From assembly GCA_022496805.1 (NCBI GenBank), contig CM040086.1:2978501-3042500 (forward strand): DNA of 64,000 bases. Reading direction: 5' to 3'. This DNA is from Pohlia nutans (Eukaryota; Streptophyta; Bryopsida; Bryales; Mniaceae). A program made the position numbers and the translations under genes. Shown one piece after another: positions 48,110-58,655 of the stretch; the stretch's first letter is position 1, and every line of letters begins with the position of its first letter. Under the pieces are notes generated by a model, which did no database searches, was not told the origin of the DNA, and saw only the letters and a program-made list of their open reading frames with translations.

Positions 48110-49860
48110 CACATTTGGATCATTTAATTAGGCATCAGCTGCTAAATTTAGCATATTTAGTTCAATTTTTTCATGAATTTCTTAAATTTTAACCAAAAAA
48201 TTCGTTAGGGCCCCTAAAGGTTAGGAGCGCCCAAATTTCATGTTGGGTTCTAAGATTTATAAACAAAAGTTGTTAAATTTAGCAATTTTTTTCATAATTT
48301 CTCAAATCTAATGTAAATTTGCAAAATTCAAAAGACAAAAAAATTGTTAGAACTCGTAGAGGTTAAAGGAATCCAAATTTCATGTTAGGTTCCGAAATTT
48401 ATCATGAAAAGTTGCTAAGTTTAGTAAATTTTTCCATAGCTTCTCAAATTTAATATGAATTTGCATGATTTGATAGACAAAAAATTCGTTAGGACTCGTA
48501 GAGGTTAGGGAATTCATATTTCATGGTGGGTTCCGAAATTTACAGTAGTAAATTGCTAAATTTAGCAAATTTTGCCATAACTTATCAAATTTGATGTAAA
48601 TCTGCACAATTTGATAGACAAAAAATTCGTTAGGACTCATAGAAGTTAGGGGAATTCAAATTTCATAGTGGGTTATAAAATTTACAGTAGTAAATTGCTA
48701 AATTTAGCAAATTTTGCCGTAACTTATCAAATTTGATGTAAATTTGCACAATTTGATAAACAAAAAACTTGTTAGGATTCGTAGAGGTTAGGGGAATTCA
48801 AATTTCATGGTGGGTTCCGAAATTTACAGTAGTAAATTGCTAAATTTAGCAAATTTTGCCATAACTTATCAAATTTGATGAAAATTTGCACAATTTGATA
48901 AACAAAAAACTCGTTAGGATTCGTAGAGGTTAGGGGAATTCAAATTTCATGGTGGGTTCCGAATTTTACAGTAGTAAATTGCTAAATTTAGCAAATTTTG
49001 CCATAACTTATCAAATTTGATGAAAATTTGCACAATTTGATAAAGAAATTTTTTGTTAGAACTCGTAGAGGTTAGGTGAATCCAAATTTCATGTTGGGTC
49101 TTGAAATTTATAGTTAAAAGCTGCTAAAATTAACAAATTTTGCCATAGCTTCTTAAATTTGATGTGAATTTGCAAAATTTGATAAACAAAAAATTTGTTA
49201 GGACTCGTAAAGATTAGGGGAATCCAAATTTCATGTTGAGTTTTAAGATTTATAATGAAAAATTGCTAAATTTAGAAAATTTTGTTATAACTTCTCAAAT
49301 TTGATGAAGATTTGCCCAACTCAAAAGAAAAAAATTGATAGGAGTCTTTGAAGTTAGGGGCACCCTAATTTCATGTTGGGTTTCCAAATTTAAAGTCACA
49401 TTTTTCTAAATTTAGAAAATTGTGTTATAAATGGTCAAATTTGATGCAATTTTTCGCAATCGAAAAGACAAAAAACTCATTGGTCCCTTGAGGTTAGAGG
49501 CAGCCAAATTTCATGTTGGGTTCCAAAAATTTATAGTCACAAGTTGCTAAATTTAGAAAATTTTGCCAAAATTGTTCAAATTTGTTTTAGATTTCCGCAA
49601 TTTGAAAGAAAAACAATTCATTAGGGTCTCTAGAGGTCATAGGCAATCAAGTTTCTTGTTGGTTTCCCAAATTTATAGTCAGAAGATGCTAAATTTAGTA
49701 TATTTTTCCATAAATGCTCCTATTTGTTGTAGATTTCTGCACTTGCAAAGACAAAATCCTCATTAGGGCCTTTCGAGGTTTAAGGCCTTCATGTTGAGTT
49801 CAGAGATTTAGAGTCATAAATTGTTAAATTTTATCAGATTTTGCCTATTGAACATACATT
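48110..49860. repeat. About 12-copy tandem array, 141-142 bp period
   Basis: The phrase TCGTTAGGACTCGTAGAGGT and variants recur at 48485, 48626, 48768, 48910, 49052 and 49194, and again with decay on both sides. Each unit also has TTGCTAAATTTAGCAAATTT, a palindrome-bearing segment. Central copies are the most alike and outer ones diverge, as expected for unequal exchange. Confidence 0.93.
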
Positions 49861-50057
49861 ATGGGCCAAATGATCATAAACCCCATTGTAGTAAGATAAT
49901 AATTATAGAGTGTGATAATTGTGATACAAAATGTGATAATTTGTTCTGTTTATGTTTTTCCCATCTATTCTTTTAATCTTGAATGAATGGCAATTTTCAA
50001 TATAATTTAAGGACTTCATGTATTAATTGTGTGTTGATTTGTTTTCTTTATACAGTT

Positions 50058-50150
50058 ATGGCACTTAAGACTCTCAACCAATGGAAAGAACACGGATGGT
50101 GGATTGAGGCCAAAAATGGAGCGGTAGTACAGATTGGGAAATTATGCTAG
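50058..50150 (+). CDS. 30-residue ORF in the last exon of the mini-gene
   Basis: ATG two bases after the predicted acceptor, 30 codons, TAG. The peptide (MALKTLNQWKEHGWWIEAKN then GAVVQIGKLC) is rich in Trp and Lys, and its composition is unlike a random AT-rich frame. No match to a family I know. It could be a complete micropeptide or the tail of a captured protein. Being the first ATG after a good acceptor raises the chance that it is used. Confidence 0.3.
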   Translation: MALKTLNQWKEHGWWIEAKNGAVVQIGKLC

Positions 50151-50648
50151 GCAGAACCCTTTGGTGTAGTATGATAGTGCAATATTTTTTATTTTGTAGT
50201 GCGTGCCTTCATTTATATATGAAATGAAGTGTTTTGTTTTGATTTTCTATTGGATAGTAATAAAAAATATTACACATTATGTTTTATTTTCTTTTAATAC
50301 ATGGAAAATTTGATATGAATGAATGTGTTGTTGCTATTTTGAAAATGAAAATATATAAAATTTTAGGGGAGTAAAATTTCAAAATAGTGCAAATTTTGCA
50401 CCATTGTGGCCATCGGACAATGCACTTGGCCAAGTGCAAAAATTCCTAATTCAGTGTTACTATAATCTTCCAATCCAACGGTCGGATATTACCAAGGTTT
50501 AACCGGCACTTGTTTGATTAAGCTACGCTTACATTTATACGGTTGAATACTATCAATAGTTTCCATAGTTTGAATAAAGAGATTTTAGAGAAAAACCACC
50601 AAAAAAACTCTGGTTTCTCCAGAACTACCCTGGGCACTAAAGGGTTAA

Positions 50649-51040
50649 TGCAAGGACTATTCACCCATGGACCTCATGTTCTGAAATTTCCATTTTGGGC
50701 ACCTTAAGGTCTTTTTTTGGCAACTTTTTTTTGCAAATTTGGGACCTACAACCTCAAATTAGTTTAAAACGACCCCTCGGGAATTTTAGAGTGGACTCTA
50801 CATGCCCAAAATAGAGGGCTATTTTGTCGTCTAGCATTAATGTCGAGGGAGGGATTTCAAGAAATATTTGAGTTTTCCACAAACTGATCTCTCTTTGGTT
50901 GGATATGATCCCCAAAAGTAGAGAAATGAAAAAGAAGGGGTGAGTTGAGGGCCATCATGGATTGCCGAGTAAGGGATCCCATGAAAAAGAAACGCGTGGC
51001 GGATGAAGTCTGTAAAAAAAGGGGTTTTGAATTGGGGTAC

Positions 51041-51073
<33 letters not shown>

Positions 51074-51242
51074 GGCACCGTTTCTGAATCTTCAAAACTT
51101 TGCAACCCCAAATTTTTTAGGCTCCGACACATACTTTTTTGGGGGAATTAGAACTACTGTTCACACAAACTACACTCCACTCACCCACTTTCCGGATAAC
51201 TCTAACTCTTATTACTTTCACAACAAACTCCCAAAATGGGAG
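50649..51242. other. Intergenic, nothing firm
   Basis: An A-rich run at about 51047-51073 creates Lys- or Phe-homopolymer frames that are not genes. No TIR pair found. Confidence 0.4.
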
Positions 51243-51412
51243 TACACTTGCAATACAATAATTTTCAGTACAACTATATTTTGAGAGTCCACTCACTTGC
51301 AATACAATAATTTTCTGTACAACTATATTTTGAGAGTCCACTCACTTGCCATACGGTAACTTTTCTGTACTGAATGTATTTTGAGAGTCCACTTGCCATA
51401 CAATTATTTGTA
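51243..51412. repeat. Three-copy tandem repeat, about 55-bp unit
   Basis: CACTTGCAATACAATAATTT...CTATATTTTGAGAGTCCA repeated three times, followed by a partial fourth CTTGCCATACAATTATTTG. Confidence 0.9.
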
Positions 51413-52121
51413 CACAGGAATCCAAAACTCACCCCTCACAAGTAAACACTCTGACAAGCGGAACCTGACGGAGCACTGGGAGTGAATTGAATGTACCTGT
51501 AAGTTTCAATTTGGGTTCCAGACCATAACTTAAATGCTACAGGAAGTTCGATAACTTAGATTTCATGAAGCTTGCCACGTGGCGTATGCACCTGCCAAAC
51601 ACACCATGAAAACAAATTTGGCAAAAAATTATAAAAAAGCAGACAACTGCTGTTCCGTCAACTTACCATTTAAGTGAAGCAAATTTCATCTGGATCAGTA
51701 CAGAGCCTCTGCTAGAGTTCTGGCACTCCGGCCATTGAAGGTGGGCATGAGTTAACAGTTAGCGTGGTTGCCGCTTCAATTTATGACGAAGAGCTTGACA
51801 GGCCGGCTAAAATCAGGGCCGCAAGGGGCTTCTTCAACCACACTGGCTGTAGTAATACTATAGTTACTCATTTACTGCAGTAAATGCTGACTTGGATTCG
51901 TATGGTCGAATTAGTCAAATCAGATTTCACTTGCATTCCTTCAGTTGGCCTGGCAGGCACCCTCACTGGCCCCTGCATAACTTAATCATTTGAGACAATT
52001 TTATAAGTCCACTGATGGCCGGTTCTGAGCACTAGAGAACGACGGCATCTTAGTTTGTTTCAGACGTTGGTCCAGACGTCCAGACGTCCAATGTTGCCTG
52101 GGTACCGGTAGTGTCAACTGA
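51413..52121. other. Intergenic, nothing recognised
   Basis: Moderate GC, no convincing frame. A short CAGACGTCCAGACGTCC duplication occurs near 52075. Confidence 0.4.
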
Positions 52122-52673
52122 GGGGGCGGTTTACACTACAGTCCAAGAACTCGTCCCATGCAGCTTTAAAATCTGTGATTGTCTCCATCAATTCGTCTCG
52201 GAATGACTTGGGTTTACACTAACTTACAAGGAAAAAAGAAAAGTGATCAAAGGAGTTGAGGTCCCCAAAAAAACAATATTTAAGGCCTACATTATTCACT
52301 AACATGGTCCAACGGCTTTTTTGTTGAGAGAGGAAAAAGAGGTGGTTTGGTAAAAAAAGCAAGGGCCCATGGGAGAGAAATGCCATTATAATATTTTTAT
52401 TTAATGAGCAATTTCAAAAGAAGACAAAGGATTAGTTTATTTTCCAAAACTGCCATTTTTGGAGAAATATTCTAAAAAAAACAGCATGTTTACTTTTTGG
52501 TACATGGTCATTCCTCTTGATCCACATTTGGTTTACACCTAGTGAAGTGCACATAAATCTTGCAAATTGATTTTTGAATAACTCGGACCATGGAAGTCGT
52601 CCCATGAAGTTGGACCATCGAAAATAGTCATCTTTCATCGTTCGACTTCATGGTCCATGATGTAAACCGCCCC
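52122..52673. mobile_element. Harbinger-like element with GGGGCGGTTTACA ends
   Basis: GGGGCGGTTTACACTACAG at the left and TGTAAACCGCCCC at the right, flanked by TGA on both sides. A third matching terminus (GTGTGAACCGCCCC) sits at 55162-55175, so an alternative reading is one larger element 52122-55175 with internal duplications. The interior (AACTCGTCCCATGCAGC, AATCTGTGATTG) is shared with 62.0-62.3 kb. Confidence 0.55.
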
Positions 52674-53545
52674 TGAAATGCCGTTTTGTTATTTTTTTTT
52701 AAGTCCCGGTCCAAGTTCGGTTTACACTTAGTAAGAGACCCCCGGGGGGAGCACTTAAGGGTCATTTTGAGGATCACATGCGATCAAGCCCTCTTTACAT
52801 GGGGGCTATGTATGTAAAAAAAGTTCATTAATGTAGCCCTATGTTTACCTAAATTTCTAAATTGTCTTAATTTCATATACCCTACCTTTCATTATACAAT
52901 AATTTTTCCAGTAATTATATGTAGGCTATGTTCATTTTAAATACATCATGGAAAATTCAGACATACGCATAGAGGGTTAAGGGTGCACAAAAAATTGGTA
53001 TATGGCAAAGGAGTGCGTATTAAACAGGCTACACTCTGAACATTCGTAAGCAGAGTGTTTATACAAAAACAACGCATAAGTGCAAAACCACGTCCTAAAT
53101 GTGTTTATAAATACAGTAGAAGCATTTACAAAATTACAGATGTTTAGGGTTCAAGGTTTAAGGATGGGCGTTTTAGTGTTCAAGGGTTTAGGTGCACACA
53201 TGCAAAACTACGGTTCAGTGTACCTGCAAAAAATGAAACCCTGAAATTGTACAAAACTGAACTACAAAACTACAAGACTATGCTATTCTGATGCTAACTA
53301 TGTGGTCTTCACGCTCACAAAATTTGCGGTCTTCACAATCCTACAGACTATCATGTAAGACACGCGTTAGTATGTAATAGAATTTGCATAAGGGACAGTC
53401 ATCATATGTTCAAGAATTTGCACAAAACCCAATGAATTGCTAGGTTTCAGAGTATTATCTTTGATACGTGCCGCTGGTGTCACCCACACGCCAGCCGTTT
53501 TTGCCTTTCCATCGCCTCGTACTACCAGCATCTCCTCCTGCTAAC

Positions 53546-53913
53546 CTGCACGGATTACACCACAGAGTCGATGAAGGTCTTCGGTAGTGAGCTCGTGGAG
53601 CGGGCTGGTGTAGAAACATGCAGGGACAAGACTCTCCAGCTTCCACGATCTGCTGAACACCTCCATGTTGCTGTCGAACTCGCGTAGCACGTACATACGC
53701 TTCCTCCGAGCTGACAATCTACCCGGGATACGCTCCACATCGTAGAATGCTAGACGCAGCGCTGCGTACTGCAACGTAAATGCAAACTCACGCCGGGTCT
53801 TCATGGAGACACCTGCAAAACTTGGCAACAGCTGCAGCATAGCGGCCCGATCCACGTGCCGGCGCTCATATGCCTCCCACGGTGAACTAGGCACGCTACA
53901 AACATCGAGGACC
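53546..53913 (-). CDS. Spliced-looking exon of unknown protein inside the hAT-type element
   Basis: Bounded by an acceptor (TGTGGTTTTAG) and a donor (CGTGCAG/GTTAGC). The open frame covers about 121 codons across the whole exon, with protein-like content: SPWEAYERRHVDRAAMLQLL, REFAFTLQYAALRLAFYDVE, LREFDSNMEVFSRSWKLESL. GC content is well above the flanks. I recognise no family. It has no clear start, so it is probably an internal exon of a captured host gene, or a decayed transposon accessory gene. Upstream on the minus strand the sequence becomes intron-like and then a minisatellite. Confidence 0.45.
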
Positions 53914-54289
53914 CTAAAACCACAAGCAGATTAAAAACAAATTCTACCTAACACCCTATTGCATTTAGCCATGCATTGAACCCTAAACTAAGCTCCGTCT
54001 GCACAAAACAGACACCCCCAACTGCAGCAAACCCGGACTAATTCCTACATGAATTCATAAACAACCCTAATACCCTAAAAACACAAATCCGCATGGTAAT
54101 ACACGAAACCCTCACACCCTAAACCCCAAGCTCCAAGCTCTTCTCAGATAATAACATCTAGACTACAACACCCGAGACATCGTCGCTACGTATCCCTACA
54201 CGGGACCCTGAACTCACGAAGTCTTCCTCCACGACCCTAAACCGGCGCTCCCGCGAAAAACGCGATCCTAAACTAATGCAGCAAACCCT

Positions 54290-54640
54290 GAGCAAGCACG
54301 ATGTGTCTGTGCAACAAACATCATGTCTGTGCAACAAACCCTGAGCAAACAGGAACCCTCAACGGAAAGCAACAAACCCTGAGCGCGCAAGCACAAACCC
54401 TCAACGGAAATCAGCAAACCTTGAGCAAGCACGAACCCTCAACGGAAACTAGCAAACCCTGAGCAAGCACGACGTGTCTGTGCAACACGATAATGTCTGT
54501 GCAATAAACACTTAGCAAGCACGAACCCTCAACGAAAAGCAGCAAACCCTCAGCAAACACGGACCATGTGTGCAACACAATAATGTCTACAACAAACCCT
54601 GAACAGCAGAAACCCTCAACGGAAAGCAACAAACACTGCA
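54290..54640. repeat. GAGCAAGCAC / CAAACCCTGA minisatellite
   Basis: Interspersed units CAGCAAACCCTGAGCAAGCA, CGAACCCTCAACGGAAA and GTGTCTGTGCAACA occur many times with variation. Scattered CCCTAAA heptamers lie on its left side (about 53910-54250). Confidence 0.85.
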
Positions 54641-55175
54641 TAGAAAGGAAGCAGGCCAGCAGCCAAAAATCACCAAATTGTCATCCAATTCTGTGTCAAA
54701 TGACTGATGTTCACTTCTGGATTCCCCGCCTTGTGTTTTTCATCCACCATCCAATCAGACTTCCATGCTATGGTTTTCATCTACCAGTATTCATCGTGTA
54801 TGTCATTGGTTCATGAAGCATTGGATCCAGTCTATTTTAGTCCTAAAAACAAAAACACCTACTTTTGCATTATGGGAACCCTATTGTAGAATAAAAATTA
54901 GCTAAATTTTAGTATTTCCACCCACCCTTCATTATTTATAAAATTCAAATGCTCCATTATGGTGACCCTAATTTACTTTGAACCCCTTTCTAAATTTTAG
55001 GACCGAAGCAATTATAATACCCCTTCATTTGATCGCACGTAAACTTAAAAAAACCGGGGAGTGCTCCCCCTGGGAAGAGGCCCAAGGGCTTTGATATTTT
55101 TTTTGAAGTGTGACCATGGAGTTAATCCATTTTCCTTGGTCAGGGCTCTTGATCCGTACTAGTGTGAACCGCCCC

Positions 55176-55414
55176 TTAACCCCAATAGGACCAAGAATCC
55201 CAAATTGAGCCTCATATTTGTTTTAGCAGTTTTAAGTAGGTCCTAAGTAAACTTCTTTTTGTTCTAGTTTTTTAATTTTTAGACCAAAATTTGCAATGTT
55301 CTTTGCTGATTTTGGCGGTATAAAATTTGGTCTCATCTAAATTATATATTTCACAATATGATCAATTAAGTTTCACATTTTGAAACCTTGAATCTTTGGT
55401 TCTTTACGGGTTAA
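55176..55414. mobile_element. TTAA-flanked (piggyBac-like) MITE, 239 bp
   Basis: TTAA + CCCCAATAGGACC at the left and GGTTCTTTACGGG + TTAA at the right. It directly abuts the right terminus of the Harbinger-like sequence. Confidence 0.65.
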
Positions 55415-56010
55415 AACTTGATACAAAGTCGAATTAAATTTATTCATAAAATTAAATTATGTCTCCCATAACGTTCAGTATACTATAATTACCATATACG
55501 CCCACAATATTTACAAGAGGCTTTTCCAATAATTATTTTTTCAAAATGTTGTGGGAAATTTCATCCAAATCTGATAATTTTTTTTTCAAATGGACGAATG
55601 TACCCATGCCATTCACCTAGCCACAATGTATGGTGATTTCAATGTAGTAAACTTTGGGACTACTTTATCCTAGTGAAAAGATGAGGAATATACCTCGTCA
55701 TCTTGTTGGCTCTACCATCGGCTAAAGGGGCACATGGCAAGGGTAGGAAGAACTTTAAGGATGAAGTTGGATGAAACCCTAAGGTAGCTTATGGAAGAGC
55801 TGCTGTATTTAAAACTTGATACAAAGTGGTATTAAATTAATTCATGAAATTAAATTACATTCATGATATTGAGTTGGAAATTCAAGGACCGCCTCCTCCC
55901 AGTGAAATGATGAGTCATATACCTCATCATCTTATTATCTCCATCATTAAATAAGGACGCATATGGCAAAGGTAGAGAGAACTCCAATCCTGAAGCTAAA
56001 TGAAACAACA
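55411..56010. repeat. Diverged direct duplication, about 395-bp offset at its left end
   Basis: AAAACTTGATACAAAGT plus AATTAAATT at 55413 recurs at 55808. GATGAG..ATATACCTC.TCATCTT followed by CACATGGCAAGGGTAG at about 55680 recurs near 55908. Confidence 0.6.
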
Positions 56011-56529
56011 ACCTAAATGAAGCCCTTGCAATAGCTAACATTTGAATGATATGCCATGACTATAGCTTGTAATGAAATATGTGTAAATATCAATTATGTG
56101 CATATCAATTGTACTATTGGTAAAATGCATAGTTGTTCCAAATTGTTTCAAAAACTCTAAACTTCTTAACCCTTAAATATACTAATTATTTGTAGAAAAT
56201 CAAACTACATAATTCAGTCTTCAAGATTAATCAAAATTTATTTTGTAATATGTTTCATGCATGAAATTAAACATTTCCTATTAGTCTTAAAATTTTTATA
56301 TGTTCTTGATTTAACATGACATTTTCTACAAATTTTAAAGTCAAATACTTTAAAAATTCATTTTTATTTACAAAAAGAAAATCATTTTCTTTTTCCGATC
56401 AAGAGAAATTTATAATCAAGAAACTCATGATATGTTTTCCATAGAAAGTTGTATTTAAATTTTGAAATTCAAAAGGTTAACATCTTACGTAGTGTAATTC
56501 AAATCTTTGAGCTACAAAGCCTGCAAAAG
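56011..56529. other. Intergenic, nothing recognised
   Basis: AT-rich, no coding or repeat structure that I could support. Confidence 0.4.
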
Positions 56530-57100
56530 CATTAATTCCGTCGACGAGCAACTCGGAGAGGGTTTTACCCCAGAAAAATATGAAGGAAAATCGTCAGCGT
56601 CGTCGTCGTCGTGACCGTCGTCGTCGTCATGCCCTTTGGTATTATTGATCCTATTTGGTCGTAAAAAGAAGGAAGAGATCGAAGTTGGAGTTGGAAACTT
56701 GAAAGGTTTTTGAAAGGTTGTATAAATGGCAATTCAAAAGGTTATTGCAAAAGATATTTCAAATAGTATTTAAAAATCAATTGACATATTTTAAAAACAA
56801 AAGCAAAGATTGACTTCATTCATTTTTTGTGTAATTTATATATTACTTCATTTTCATATAGTCACCTTTCATTTCTTACTTGTTTGTTTTGATTTTTTTG
56901 GAATTTTTTTCACAAAGTGGTCTTTCAAATTTACACACTGCAAACCATCATCCAAAAAACAAGTAACTTTGTTTTTAACTTTACTTTAATTCTGTCGACG
57001 AGGTACTTGGAGAGGGTTTTTACCCAAGAAAATTACAAAGGAATCGGTAGGCGTAGGTGTCGGCGTTGGCGTGGTCGTCGTCGTTAGCCTGGCTCGCGAC
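56530..57100. repeat. Duplicated segments with GTC/GTCG trinucleotide tracts
   Basis: TCGACGAG..ACT.GGAGAGGGTTTT, an A-rich spacer and a CGTCGTCGTCG tract occur at about 56538-56630 and again at about 56993-57090. The GC-rich tracts stand out in AT-rich DNA. Confidence 0.65.
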
Positions 57101-57697
57101 TTCCAAAATATAAATATAAATATACATTTATTTATTTACTTCTTAAAGGTGAGCAATTCAAGAGTGTAACTCACCCTCCAAACTTCTCTAGCGAGTGCCG
57201 CAATAGACGCTTCATTGTGAAATATTTTAATTTATATTCAAATTATAAAATATGGAGTTTGTACCAAAGGGCATGATAGATTATGATTTTTGTCGACGGT
57301 TGTGCGCAACATCGCGTAGCCCTAGTTTATTAAATATTTGAAACTTTTAAGGTTTGAAAAGTGATGAGCAAACTTGACTTGATAAACTTCAATTTTTTAG
57401 TTGGGTTTATTAGCAACAAAATCCAACTTCAAGATCAAAGTTGGATTTGATCCACAAACATCTAGTAACTAGATGCATCAATGTTTAGGAGTTAAGTGAA
57501 TTTTTAAACCTTTAAAGAACATAGCTTTCCAAATTCCAACTCAAAATCTCTTTTAAATTTGGTTTTATTCTAAAGAAGTATAGTTGTTTTAAATATGTTT
57601 GTTCAGGCATATGAAAACCCCATTTGGTTCAATGTAATAGAATTTAAGAGCAATATTTTCCCAAAGAGAAGTACACATGTAGGTCTTAGTATGTCCT
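57101..57697. other. Intergenic, nothing recognised
   Basis: AT-rich. Another GTCGACGGTTGTGCGCAACA patch occurs near 57291. No gene. Confidence 0.4.
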
Positions 57698-58655
57698 TTG
57701 ACCCCTAAATGCTCAAACAACTATTTTCTGGTCACTGCCCAAATCTAACGGGCTTCTTGGAACAATTTTTTTTTTCCAAAAATAGAATATATTTTTAAAT
57801 ACTACATCAAGTCTACTTTCCAACACAATTTGAATTATGTCAATCCGAGTTAAACTCCACGTGGGAGAATTTTTCAAAGTAAATCACCTCAACATTGTCT
57901 TAGTGTTATAAAGATTTCTATTTAGGGAATTTAATGATGTTCCCTTCATCATTTCTTTTCTTTTTTGAAGTTTACAATAGATAAACCAACTTTAACCAAT
58001 CATGCTAAATTTTAAACTCTCAAAGTGGAAAGCATAGTTTATACAAATTTTCAAAGGCTAATGCTTTTATATTCATTAAAAAAATTAAAATTAAAAGTTA
58101 TTTTTGGAAGTTTGATTGCATGAATAATTTGTAGAGATGATGCCCTAAATTTTTTCTAGTGAACCAAACTTCATCAAACATACACATTAGAAGAGAAATG
58201 AGCCCTCCAAGAGGCTTTTTCGATGTTCGGGCCAAAATCTAATTTTTTATTGGAATTATTTTTTAAATGAAAATACTTTTAAAAATAAAATGTTAATAAA
58301 ATAAAATAAAAAATATTATTTAATTTTTTTAGAAAATGTTTAAAAAATGTTCAAAGATTATTTGAACAATTTTTAATATTAAAAATATATTAAAAAATAT
58401 ATTAAATTTTAAAAAAAAATTATAAAAAAAACTTTTAATATTTAATATCCAATCTGAAATGTCGAACTCATGCCACATCAGATTTCATTTTTTAAATATT
58501 TTTATATTAATTAAATATTTTTTAAAAAATTCAAAAAGTTAAAATAAAAATAAAAACTCGAGGCCTCTTAGAGGGCTCAAATTTCTTGTAATGGAAGGCA
58601 TATATTATAGCACATCTATGTTTTGTCCAATACCCCTTGGGCTTTTAGGGGTTAA
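57698..58655. mobile_element. TTAA-type (piggyBac-like) element with a nested MITE
   Basis: Left end TTGA + CCCCTAAATGCTC (one change from TTAA), right end GGGCTTTTAGGGG + TTAA. The interior at 57877-58190 is shared with 46169-46530. Confidence 0.6.
58200..58578. mobile_element. MITE with GAGCCCTCCAAGAGGC ends, nested
   Basis: GAGCCCTCCAAGAGGC at the left, GCCTCTTAGAGGGCTC at the right, flanked by AAAT on both sides. Very AT-rich interior. Confidence 0.7.

Larger units (their letters stand above)
47780..50270 (+). ncRNA. Putative three-exon transcription unit inside the 5.4-kb element
   Basis: Proposed exons: about 47780-47805 (donor AAAAG/GTATGT), 47969-48012 (acceptor CATTTTAG, donor AAAG/GTAGGC), and 50056 to about 50270 (acceptor TTTATACAG). 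The 3' end has AATAAAAAATATT-like polyadenylation signals. The second intron (48013-50055) is filled by the 142-bp array. It may act as a long non-coding RNA or as mRNA for the 30-codon frame in exon 3. The splice sites are good matches but no transcript evidence is available. Confidence 0.4.
45053..50456. mobile_element. 5.4-kb cargo-carrying DNA transposon (hAT- or Mutator-like)
   Basis: The left end CAGTGAATTAGGAATTTTTG is mirrored, with one mismatch near the tip, at the right end (complement CACTGAATTAGGAATTTTTG). The match continues through CACTTGGCCA, about 30 bp in all. Flanks carry TACTGTAA (45045-45052) and TACTATAA (50458-50465), an 8-bp duplication with one change; the sister copy has a single TACTATAA. 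No transposase is recognised. Contents in order: protein-gene remnant with nested hAT MITE, fragment of another repeat, AT-rich DNA, stacked palindromes, a TATA box with a spliced mini-gene, and a 142-bp tandem array in its intron. Confidence 0.8.
44424..50648. mobile_element. TTAA-flanked (piggyBac-like) element split by a 5.4-kb insertion
   Basis: TTAA + TCCTTTAGTGCCCAGG at the left and CCTGGGCACTAAAGGG + TTAA at the right. Outer parts 44424-45052 and 50457-50648 together match the intact copy 6823-7607 in reverse. The middle is the inserted element 45053-50456. Confidence 0.8.
52741..55074. mobile_element. 2.3-kb hAT-type element related to family B MITEs, carrying an exon
   Basis: Ends CCCGGGGGGAGCACT and AGTGCTCCCCCTGGG, flanked by AAGAGACC (52733-52740) and AAGAGGCC (55075-55082), an 8-bp duplication with one change. 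Just inside the ends, GAGGATCACATGCG and AATACCCCTTC match the subterminal sequence of the 271-bp family B MITEs. No hAT transposase is recognised. The middle has GC-rich coding-like sequence and a minisatellite. Confidence 0.75.

Noticed and set aside
51003..51284. Poly-Lys and poly-Phe frames
   Set aside because: Produced by an A-rich homopolymer run; no protein signal on either side.
53900..54250. Interstitial telomere array
   Set aside because: Only scattered CCCTAAA/CCCTAA heptamers within other sequence, without a tandem run.
56592..56620. CGTCGTCGTCG tract as coding poly-Arg or poly-Asp
   Set aside because: Flanking frames close within a few codons on both strands.
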